DNA of 11,250 bases from Calvatia gigantea. Lineage: Eukaryota; Basidiomycota; Agaricomycetes; Agaricales; Lycoperdaceae. Shown in pieces: positions 5,130 through 11,250 of the stretch. Position numbers and translations under genes: made by a program. Position 1 is the first letter of the stretch. Every line of letters begins with the position of its first letter. The stretch lies in NCBI GenBank assembly GCA_025093985.1, contig JACAAK010000072.1, positions 1-11,250 of the forward strand, in the 5' to 3' direction. The notes below the pieces were generated by a model. That model did no database searches and was not told where the DNA came from. It worked only from the letters and a program-made list of their open reading frames with translations.

Positions 5130-7094
5130 GTGGAGAAAAACGATAAGCTTAAGCAATATCAAAGTTTTGCTATACAGTTAAGACAAGTTGTTCCGAGTAT
5201 TCAGCAGCTTTATCACGAGCAGGCCGCTTTTCTTTCCACACTCAATGTGCAAAACGTTTTAAGTGTCGACGTAAAACAACAACGGATTCAAATTTTAAAT
5301 CATTGTTTTCATATTCAGTTTTATACACCGACGGAACAGGCGGAGCTGTGTGTTCCACAGTTTATCTATCAAGGGCACTATGCGGAAGCACTCGAAGAGT
5401 TTTGTTTACACGACATTGTGTTTTTAGTGGGTGATCAGTCCCCACAACATTCTTTGTATTTGCGCAATAAAGTTAAACAGCTGCGTCAGCTAATTCTTCA
5501 ACAAGTGTTTGTTTTGTTCGATGGACCGAGTCGCGTGCAAACAATTTTGACTGAAATACGGGAAACTCAATCAGAACTCTTTCAACAGTTATGCCAGCAA
5601 GTTGAATTCAATACAGCTGATCCAGCTTCTGAGCGAAGTTTGCTGGCCGAGTTGCAGCGCTTATGTAAATTAGATGCAGATCAGGCGGAAGATATTTTAC
5701 CCTTACAGTCGTTGATGAATAGTTATGATGAGCTGTGTTGCAGTGCCAATCAATTATTAGATCCGTATGTTTATCGCATTGTACAAACGGCATTTCCTGA
5801 ACGGTTTTCTTTACAAGAGTTGGTGGATCATACGCACGACATTCACTTGTTATATCCGCATGCTAAAGAGCAGCCCAATATGCTTGGCTTTGTGCGGCTT
5901 ATGCATCGAGATTTTTGGACATCGCGTGATTTGTTGGCAAAGCGCCATTTTTTAAAAGCTGAAATTAAGCTATGGCAAAAGAAGGTCGCAAAACTCCCGA
6001 TTTTTGATGAAAGCCGTACCGTAAATTGGTTATTCAAACAAAAAGCGGTGGTGACAGACTGGGTTAGTCAAAATATTCAGCACAGCAGTATTCGCGTTGC
6101 CGTAACGGCTTTAAGTTATCTCGATACGCAGTCTTATCATCCTGAAATTATTGTCACGACTCTAAAGTACTTCCAACATGTGGCGGCGCGCTTATTTATA
6201 CAAAGTTGCTATGAGCATGCCTTACAACAGCACTGGTTTGAGCTGGAGGCCAACCAGCATGTGGTCTTAAAAAATAGACGCCAAGATATGGATGATCAGC
6301 GGATAGCAATCAGCCCATCTATTTTGTATTTAGATGAATGGCTTGAACTGCTGCACCGTGTGGTCGAACAACAACCTGAATGGGGGAAACGGGTCTACAC
6401 AAAATTGAGTCGCGTAATGCAGGCCTATATTCAGCATCTAGATAAAATTGCGCAGGAACTTCCTGAAGACTTAGTGATTTATTTTAGCGAAGATAAGCAA
6501 CAACACCGTGATTTTTATCTTCAGTTAAAGCAACATAAACTGCATATTGAAAGCTTTCGACAGTTGTTTTATTTAAATCGGCCGCCTTTACGAGTTTCGG
6601 TGTTTGATCCTTATGTGCGCGATTATTTGCCTGAACATTTTGAGACGCAAAAGGACGTTTTAAAAAATGTCACATGGAAGAGCCTATTTCATCAGGCTGT
6701 GCAGTGGCATGATCAATTGCATAGCCAAGAGCTACTTGCGGAACTGAAACGAAAGCTTGGTTATGTCTCATGGCAACCGATCAGCCATGAAGCTTATTAT
6801 TTTATTGAGAGTTGGGTGCTTGAGGAGCTCAAAGATATTGATCGCATCATTGCAGAGTCACGTCGCTTTCAACATTGCTTAGCAGCCAGTTTTGCTGAGC
6901 GAATTATCGTTCGTGAATATGCTGCATTTCATATGAGTCATACCGACGCACAGCGGCACTTGACGCTCGGTTGTCACTATATTGCAGGACAACTGTTATT
7001 TGATCAGCTTGAATATCCAAATAACCAAAAAGCGTTACCTGATGATGTTGTGGTCGCTGAACAATTCATTGCCATGCTGAATCAAACCCAATAA
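5130..7094 (+). CDS. Uncharacterised 654-aa protein, helical and soluble
   Basis: I do not recognise this family. The frame is open for 654 codons with no internal frameshift. It starts at GTG 5130, the only start before residue ~190, with AGAGGG about 6 bases upstream. The protein has no signal peptide, no membrane segment and no Walker, zinc-ribbon or helix-turn-helix motif that I can see. It is rich in Gln, Leu, His and aromatic residues, and long stretches look alpha-helical (for example NKVKQLRQLILQQVFVLF, ELLAELKRKLGYVSW, SWVLEELKDIDRIIAESRRF). It starts with Lys/Gln-rich helices and ends in NQTQ. It is divergent from the alcohol dehydrogenase and 128 bases upstream of the helicase, on the same strand. 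A probable lineage-specific conserved protein; cytoplasmic location is inferred only from the lack of export signals. Confidence 0.75.
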   Translation: MEKNDKLKQYQSFAIQLRQVVPSIQQLYHEQAAFLSTLNVQNVLSVDVKQQRIQILNHCFHIQFYTPTEQAELCVPQFIYQGHYAEALEEFCLHDIVFLVGDQSPQHSLYLRNKVKQLRQLILQQVFVLFDGPSRVQTILTEIRETQSELFQQLCQQVEFNTADPASERSLLAELQRLCKLDADQAEDILPLQSLMNSYDELCCSANQLLDPYVYRIVQTAFPERFSLQELVDHTHDIHLLYPHAKEQPNMLGFVRLMHRDFWTSRDLLAKRHFLKAEIKLWQKKVAKLPIFDESRTVNWLFKQKAVVTDWVSQNIQHSSIRVAVTALSYLDTQSYHPEIIVTTLKYFQHVAARLFIQSCYEHALQQHWFELEANQHVVLKNRRQDMDDQRIAISPSILYLDEWLELLHRVVEQQPEWGKRVYTKLSRVMQAYIQHLDKIAQELPEDLVIYFSEDKQQHRDFYLQLKQHKLHIESFRQLFYLNRPPLRVSVFDPYVRDYLPEHFETQKDVLKNVTWKSLFHQAVQWHDQLHSQELLAELKRKLGYVSWQPISHEAYYFIESWVLEELKDIDRIIAESRRFQHCLAASFAERIIVREYAAFHMSHTDAQRHLTLGCHYIAGQLLFDQLEYPNNQKALPDDVVVAEQFIAMLNQTQ

Positions 7095-7129
7095 TCAAGC
7101 TCTTAAAATTTAAACAACAATGGACCTAA

Positions 7130-7159
7130 CTTGTCGCACATCATTTACTGTGTGACGAG
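7130..7159 (+). terminator. Stem-loop after the 654-aa gene, possible weak terminator
   Basis: CTTGTCGCACA (7130-7140) pairs with TGTGTGACGAG (7149-7159) over 11 positions with two G-U wobbles and an 8-base loop. A run of five Ts follows only 11 bases later (7171-7175), so it is a poor fit to an intrinsic terminator. It could instead be a processing or attenuation structure before the helicase. The rest of the 128-base spacer shows only a 10-base palindrome, GGCTATAGCC, at 7191-7200. Confidence 0.35.
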
Positions 7160-7222
7160 ATCTGCTTAACTTTTTAGCAAAAACTCGGTAGGCTATAGCC
7201 GTTCATCAATGGTATAGGTCTT

Positions 7223-8938
7223 ATGAAGCAAGAAACTGCACTCAAACTCTTAAAAGCGGGCGAAAATGTCTTTTTAACCGGTTCCGCTGGTGCAGGAAAA
7301 ACCTATACGCTGAACCAATACATTAACTATTTAAAAGCCCGCAAAGTGCCTGTGGCGATTACAGCTTCTACAGGTATTGCCGCAACGCATATGAATGGCA
7401 TGACCATTCATACTTGGGCTGGCATTGGAATTAAGGATGCGTTGGGGGAAGATGAACTCAAACGCATGAAAGAACGTAAATACTTAAAAGAGCATTTAGA
7501 AAATGCTCAAGTCTTAATCATCGATGAAATTTCGATGCTACATGCCAAGCAACTCAATTTGGTCAATAAAGTCCTCAAGTTCTTTAAGGAAAGTGAAGAG
7601 CCATTCGGCGGAATTCAAGTGATTGTTGCAGGTGATTTCTTCCAGTTACCGCCAGTCGGTAAAAATGAAGAGCGCAACCGCGATAAATTCTGTTTTATGT
7701 CTGATGCTTGGGTAGAAGCCAAGTTTCGTGTGTGTTATTTGACTGAGCAGCACCGTCAGGGCAATGATTATCTCAATGATATTTTAAATGCCATCCGCAG
7801 TCAGAGTATTAACTCTCAGCACTTGCAGGCTTTACAAGCCACACGTCAGCAAGATATTGGAGAAATCTTTACACGTTTATATACGCACAATATGGATGTG
7901 GACACCATCAACTTCAAACATTTGAATGAAATTGAAAATGAAGGTCGACAGTTTGAGGCGGTGTGTGATGGCAATGACAAGCTTATTGAAACCTTAAAGT
8001 CTTCTGTGCGTGCACCTGAAAATTTAACCCTCAAGAAAAATGCCAAAGTGATGTTTGTAAAGAACAACTTCGATGTGGGCTATATCAACGGTAGCTTAGG
8101 CGAAGTGGTGGGTTTTGAAGAAGATGATGACTTTGGGATCTTGCCGAAAGTGAAACTGACTGATGGTACGGTACTGGTGGTTGAGCCTGAAACATGGTCA
8201 GTGGACAATGATGCGGGCAAAACCATTGCCAGTTTTCAGCAAATTCCATTACGTTTGGCATGGGCCATCACCATTCACAAGTCACAAGGAATGACTTTAG
8301 CAGCAGCGGAAATTAATCTCAGTCATACTTTTGAAAAAGGACAGGGCTATGTGGCTTTGTCGCGCTTAAAGACTTTGGAAGGTTTAAGATTGTTAGGTTT
8401 TAATGAACAAGCGTTGGAGTTAGATAGTCTTGCCATTAAGGCAGACCGCCGCTTCCAAGAACTTTCCAATGAAGCCGAAACACACTTTGAGGTCATTGAT
8501 CTAGAGCCACAACACAAGGCCTTTATTCGTCACTGTGGCGGAACGCTCAATGAAGTTGAGATTGAGCGTAATGAAAAGAAAATTGCCCGTAATGCAGGTA
8601 AAGCCAACTATGCTTCTGCAACACTCGATGAAACACGTGAATTGTTTGAAGGTGGTTATGAAATTGCAGATATCGCACAAGAGCGCGGTTTAACGGCAGC
8701 AACCATTATCAACCATTTGGCAAAGTTGCATAAAGAGCAGGGCTTAGATATTTCCGTGGCACATCCTGGAGAGGAAGTAGTTGAGCAAGTGCGGAAAATT
8801 TATAAACGCTTAATGAAGCGTCAGCAAACAGAACATTTTAGCGAAGATGGTGTGATCAAGCTTCGTCCTATTGTGGAACTGACTAATCCACGTATGGGCT
8901 ATGACCAAGTTCGTTTAGCGCTGTTATATATTGAATAA
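7223..8938 (+). CDS. Pif1/RecD-like superfamily 1B DNA helicase with C-terminal helix-turn-helix
   Basis: A 571-aa ATP-dependent 5'-3' DNA helicase by family, acting on cytoplasmic DNA. Motifs in order are Walker A GSAGAGKT (20-27), motif Ia ITASTGIAA (46-54) with HTWAGIG (63-69), Walker B LIIDEIS (98-104), motif III VAGDFFQLPPV (135-145), motif IV LTEQHRQG (173-180), YINGSLGEVVGF (287-298), motif V/VI TIHKSQGMTL (350-359) and GYVALSRLKTLEGLRLL (375-391). All key ATPase residues are present. After ~465 a helix-turn-helix appears (TLDETRELFEGGYEIADIAQERGLT...), like the HTH_40 module appended to some helicases, then a basic ~70-residue tail ending NPRMGYDQVRLALLYIE. The start at 7223 has AGG in TATAGGTCTT as a modest ribosome site. 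It is on the same strand as, and 128 bases from, the unknown gene. Likely role is genome maintenance at stalled forks or structured DNA; the exact function is not known. Confidence 0.88.
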   Translation: MKQETALKLLKAGENVFLTGSAGAGKTYTLNQYINYLKARKVPVAITASTGIAATHMNGMTIHTWAGIGIKDALGEDELKRMKERKYLKEHLENAQVLIIDEISMLHAKQLNLVNKVLKFFKESEEPFGGIQVIVAGDFFQLPPVGKNEERNRDKFCFMSDAWVEAKFRVCYLTEQHRQGNDYLNDILNAIRSQSINSQHLQALQATRQQDIGEIFTRLYTHNMDVDTINFKHLNEIENEGRQFEAVCDGNDKLIETLKSSVRAPENLTLKKNAKVMFVKNNFDVGYINGSLGEVVGFEEDDDFGILPKVKLTDGTVLVVEPETWSVDNDAGKTIASFQQIPLRLAWAITIHKSQGMTLAAAEINLSHTFEKGQGYVALSRLKTLEGLRLLGFNEQALELDSLAIKADRRFQELSNEAETHFEVIDLEPQHKAFIRHCGGTLNEVEIERNEKKIARNAGKANYASATLDETRELFEGGYEIADIAQERGLTAATIINHLAKLHKEQGLDISVAHPGEEVVEQVRKIYKRLMKRQQTEHFSEDGVIKLRPIVELTNPRMGYDQVRLALLYIE

Positions 8939-8948
8939 CATCTTAAAA

Positions 8949-9032
8949 CTAGGGCATTTCGCGCAGAAATTTCTTACTTACTTTGCCCGGAACTTCAGTT
9001 AAACTGAATTTTAAGGGATAAGAATAACTTAG
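8949..9032 (-). pseudogene. Possible C-terminal remnant of an AMP-forming acyl-CoA synthetase
   Basis: The minus strand of the helicase-channel spacer reads YSYPLKFSLTEVPGKVSKKF followed by LREMP and a TAG stop (8949-8951). It resembles the end of acyl-CoA synthetases (typically YKYP...F..ELPKTxTGKVxKxxLRE), including the Gly-Lys of the A10 motif, but lacks about four residues between the Pro and the Gly-Lys. Nothing of the rest of such a gene is present, since the channel gene begins at 9040. It is either a gene fossil or a chance resemblance over ~25 codons. Confidence 0.35.
8994..9012 (+). terminator. Short stem-loop with T-run after the helicase
   Basis: TTCAGT (8994-8999) and ACTGAA (9003-9008) form a 6-bp stem with a 3-base loop, followed by TTTT (9009-9012). 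The shape is right for a terminator, but the stem is short and A+T-rich. It lies 56 bases after the helicase stop. Confidence 0.3.
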
Positions 9033-9039
9033 AATCGTA

Positions 9040-9963
9040 ATGAAATTGACAGCTTGGTACACGCTACGCAAATTTGTTTATAACAATTTGCATAATGAGG
9101 ATTATGAGACGCCCTTAAGTCGAGGGTTGAACTATTTTCTCATTGCACTGATTATGAGTAATGCTGCTGCGGTCTTGCTGGAGTCGGTGCAAAAGTACTA
9201 TGTGTTGTATCAAGACTTTTTCTATTATTTTGAAATCTTTTCTATTATCGTTTTTAGCGTCGAATATCTTTTACGTTTTTGGTCAATTGCTGAATCTAAT
9301 AGTTTTGAGTCGGATTGGAAAAACCGTCTAAATTGGGTCAAAAGCGGTGGGGCGATTATCGACCTTTTGGCTATTCTACCTGCGTATTTAAACTTCTTTG
9401 TTCAGTTCGACTTACGATTCTTAAGAATTGTTCGTCTGCTCCGACTTCTCAAGCTCACCCGCTATTTTGTCTCTCTACAAATTCTATTGCGGGTCATTGA
9501 GCGTGAAAAAGGTTCATTTCAAGCAGTTATTTTCATCTTAATGATTATGATCATTATGGCGGCTGCAGGGGTGTATTTGATTGAAAGTCAGGCACAACCT
9601 GAAGTTTTCAGCTCCATTCCAGCTTCAATGTGGTGGGCCGTGGTTACACTGACCACCGTCGGTTATGGTGATGTGACACCTATTACGCCGTTAGGACGCT
9701 TTCTTGGAGCGATTATTACCATCTTAGGGGTAGGTTTAGCGGCATTACCTGCGGGTATTTTGGCGAATGGTTTGGCCAATGAACTTGAGCAGCGTAAAGA
9801 AAAACTTGAGCTTAGATTTCGAGAATTAATCCAAAATAGTGATATTGATTTTGTCTTAGAAACAGAAAAAATTGAAGAAGTTCGTAAAGAAGTTGGGCTG
9901 ACCAAAGAGCAAACACAGGATATTATTTTACAGCTCATTCGTGAACAAAAGAAGAATCTTTAA
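9040..9963 (+). CDS. Voltage-gated-type potassium channel (six transmembrane helices), C-terminal tail lost by frameshift
   Basis: An inner-membrane ion transporter of the Kv superfamily. Helices by eye: S1 29-50, S2 62-82, S3 103-121, S4 124-142 with six basic residues at three-residue steps (R126, R129, R132, R135, K138, R141), S5 159-181, the selectivity filter TTVGYGD (205-211), and S6 220-245 with the hinge-like ALPAGILANG. A cytoplasmic helical tail follows (ELEQRKEKLELRFRELI...). The frame stops at 9961-9963, but adding one base near 9952-9953 (AA for AAA) lets the helix continue for about 22 residues to EREQYAYCPHCGKKLPE and a stop at 10020-10022. That tail contains a CxxC zinc-ribbon half and reads like a true C-terminus, so the ancestral gene probably ended at 10022. 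The pore and voltage sensor are unaffected. The start ATG at 9040 has no close ribosome site (AAGGGA lies ~20 bases away), so it is the least certain part. Confidence 0.88.
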   Translation: MKLTAWYTLRKFVYNNLHNEDYETPLSRGLNYFLIALIMSNAAAVLLESVQKYYVLYQDFFYYFEIFSIIVFSVEYLLRFWSIAESNSFESDWKNRLNWVKSGGAIIDLLAILPAYLNFFVQFDLRFLRIVRLLRLLKLTRYFVSLQILLRVIEREKGSFQAVIFILMIMIIMAAAGVYLIESQAQPEVFSSIPASMWWAVVTLTTVGYGDVTPITPLGRFLGAIITILGVGLAALPAGILANGLANELEQRKEKLELRFRELIQNSDIDFVLETEKIEEVRKEVGLTKEQTQDIILQLIREQKKNL

Positions 9964-10022
9964 GGCAAGAGCGTGAGCAATATGCCTATTGTCCACACTG
10001 TGGGAAGAAACTACCTGAATAA
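9957..10022 (+). other. Out-of-frame C-terminal tail of the potassium channel with a CPHCGKKLPE motif
   Basis: In the frame one base behind the channel, these codons read SLRQEREQYAYCPHCGKKLP and E, then TAA. The Cys-x-x-Cys-Gly-Lys-Lys pattern is typical of short zinc-ribbon tails. The Arg/Glu/Gln helix before it carries on the pattern at the end of the channel (LIREQKK). There is no start codon for an independent gene, so it is best read as a tail detached by a single-base deletion in an A-run at 9952-9953. Confidence 0.6.
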
Positions 10023-10030
10023 ATCGGTGT

Positions 10031-10079
10031 AAAAAGGCATGTGAAAAACGTTAAAATTGTACATTTATACACATGCCTT
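10031..10079 (-). terminator. Inverted-repeat terminator of the MFS gene, possibly bidirectional
   Basis: AAGGCATGTG (10034-10043) and CACATGCCTT (10070-10079) form a perfect 10-bp stem with a 26-base A+T-rich loop. Read on the minus strand, the stem is followed by a T-run (complement of the As at 10031-10035), placing a terminator about 30 bases after the permease stop. On the plus strand it follows the channel tail but is trailed by GCTTTATC, a poor U-tract, so termination in that direction is less certain. The long loop is unusual. Confidence 0.55.
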
Positions 10080-10108
10080 GCTTTATCTGAATAGAAATCT
10101 AGATTGGT

Positions 10109-11250
10109 CTAACAAGTCTGATTTGCATCGCTTTTACATGCGGATATCGACTTTTTCTCATGCTGAAAAGCCACGAGCAAAATAATTAGCCCACCCAAAC
10201 TTAGTAGAACCCCGACCCAGATTGGGGCTAACCAACCTAAACCTTGGCTAATTAACCAGCCGCCCAGAAAAGCACCAAAAGCATTGGCAATATTAAATGC
10301 AGAATGATTCAGCGAAGCTGCTAAGCCTTGTGCATTACCAGCGACATCCATTAAGCGGGTTTGTAGTAAAGGCCCCAAGCCTGCAATACTGAAGCTGACT
10401 AAGAAGAGTGCAATAAAAGCAGTGGCAAGGTGATCCATAGATAAAGCACAAAGTACATAAGAGCAGGCATTGGAAACTAAGACCCAAATAATCGCCTTGT
10501 TTAAGTTTTTATCGGCAAAGTGTCCTGCGACGACACCGCCGACGACCAACCCGAGCCCAATACATGCCAGTGCAAACGGAATGACTTGAATGCTAGCATG
10601 CGTATATTCAGTCAAAATAGGCGATACATAACTATAGACAGAAAACAGCCCACCAAATCCAATTGTACCGACAGCAAGCGTGAGCCACATTTGTGTATTT
10701 TTAAGTCCACGTAGTTCATTTTGAATGCTGGCTGTGTGATCCAGTTGCATTTTGGGTAGGCCAAAACAAATTGCGACCACAGTCAAAAATGCGATAGATG
10801 CAGAAAACTCAAAACCTGCACGCCAACCATACAGCTGACCCAGCCATGTCGCAAAAGGCACACCAATCACGGTCGCGACATTCAGCCCCATCATGAGCAT
10901 GGCGACTGCCGAAGCACGCTTTTGTTTTCCAGCAAACTCTGCAACCACCAAAGCGGCAATACCAAAGTAAGCGCCGTGAGGGAAACCTGCAATAAAACGT
11001 GAGACCAACATAGACTCATAGCTATTTGCGAGTGCTGTACTGGCATTGGCGATACCATAAAATAGCATGAGACCAATTAAAAGCGTTTTACGCGGAACCT
11101 TTGCGGCCAGAATGGCAATTACAGGCGCGCCAATAGTCACACCTAAAGCATAGGCACTAATAAAATGCCCTGTGACGGGAATGCTGAGATTGAAACTTTG
11201 TGAGATCTCTTGGATGAGTCCCATGGCAACGAACTCAGTAGTCCCAATAC
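10109..11250 (-). CDS. MFS transporter, DHA1 family, AraJ/NepI-like efflux permease (5' end beyond the window)
   Basis: An inner-membrane, proton-driven antiporter by family, exporting drugs, sugars or nucleosides; the substrate is unknown. The frame is open through the right edge. The codons before the Met at 11224 read IGTTEFVAMG, the first-helix signature of this group, so the true start is probably only 10-20 codons outside. Other family marks are SAYALGVTIGAPV (helix 2), a basic loop AKVPRKT, RFIAGFPHGAYFG (helix 4), NVATVIGVPFATWLGQLYGWRAGF (motif C-like, helix 5), a mid-protein cytoplasmic stretch, GHFADKN (motif A of the second half) and a last-helix pair ending before a hydrophilic tail with two Cys (SACKSDANQTC). 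About twelve hydrophobic segments are expected and most are visible. The region is intact, with no frameshift. It converges on the channel across an 86-base spacer holding the terminator. Confidence 0.85.
   Translation of the reverse strand, partial: IGTTEFVAMGLIQEISQSFNLSIPVTGHFISAYALGVTIGAPVIAILAAKVPRKTLLIGLMLFYGIANASTALANSYESMLVSRFIAGFPHGAYFGIAALVVAEFAGKQKRASAVAMLMMGLNVATVIGVPFATWLGQLYGWRAGFEFSASIAFLTVVAICFGLPKMQLDHTASIQNELRGLKNTQMWLTLAVGTIGFGGLFSVYSYVSPILTEYTHASIQVIPFALACIGLGLVVGGVVAGHFADKNLNKAIIWVLVSNACSYVLCALSMDHLATAFIALFLVSFSIAGLGPLLQTRLMDVAGNAQGLAASLNHSAFNIANAFGAFLGGWLISQGLGWLAPIWVGVLLSLGGLIILLVAFQHEKKSISACKSDANQTC

Noticed and set aside
7846..8067. Antisense open frame inside the helicase
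   Set aside because: It lies wholly opposite conserved helicase coding sequence and has no recognisable product.
9663..9938. 91-codon minus-strand open frame inside the potassium channel
   Set aside because: It is the shadow of the filter-S6-tail region of the channel, Ser/Lys-rich in a way typical of reverse-frame translation.
10023..10108. tRNA, attachment site or mobile-element end between channel and permease
   Set aside because: The 10-bp inverted repeat is explained as a terminator; there is no cloverleaf, no integrase and no target duplication.

Overview
The window looks like chromosomal DNA of an Acinetobacter-type gammaproteobacterium. The DNA is A+T-rich by eye, and the protein set fits that genus: an ExaC/AldB-type aldehyde dehydrogenase, a YiaY-type iron alcohol dehydrogenase, a six-helix potassium channel and an AraJ/NepI-type MFS permease. 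This is recognition from memory, not a database match. No tRNA, rRNA, insertion sequence, integrase, CRISPR array or replication origin was seen.

Layout. Positions 1-1112 (-) hold the first ~370 codons of an aldehyde dehydrogenase, interrupted by three single-base indels. It is divergent from a 388-aa GAF-domain regulator (1320-2486, +). The regulator converges on an alpha/beta hydrolase (2516-3487, -). Upstream of the hydrolase lies a 192-base spacer with a large Y-shaped inverted-repeat structure that ends in a U-tract on the minus strand. Then comes an iron-containing alcohol dehydrogenase (3680-4890, -) with one single-base deletion. A 240-base divergent spacer leads to a 654-aa protein of unknown function (5130-7094, +), a Pif1/RecD-like helicase with a C-terminal helix-turn-helix (7223-8938, +), a voltage-gated-type potassium channel (9040-9963, +) whose last ~22 codons have been shifted out of frame, and an MFS permease (10109 to the window edge, -).

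How the genes fit together. The left half is an alcohol-catabolism cluster. The iron alcohol dehydrogenase would oxidise a primary alcohol such as ethanol to the aldehyde, the aldehyde dehydrogenase would oxidise that to the acid, and the GAF regulator is the natural candidate to control both. The sequence supports a shared regulon. Both dehydrogenase promoters carry a perfect 8-base direct repeat with 11-base periodicity (TTCCAACC-N3-TTCCAACC and TACCTACC-N3-TACCTACC), each exactly 10 bases upstream of a -10-like hexamer. The regulator lacks the sigma-54 AAA+ module of AcoR. Instead it has an OmpR/SARP-like winged helix followed by a BTAD-like region, a domain type whose known members bind 11-base-phased direct repeats.

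Five single-base indels, all at short homopolymers, break the aldehyde dehydrogenase (3), the alcohol dehydrogenase (1) and the channel tail (1). They could be sequencing errors or real decay, and the sequence alone cannot decide. The right half (unknown protein, helicase, channel, permease) has no evident shared pathway.
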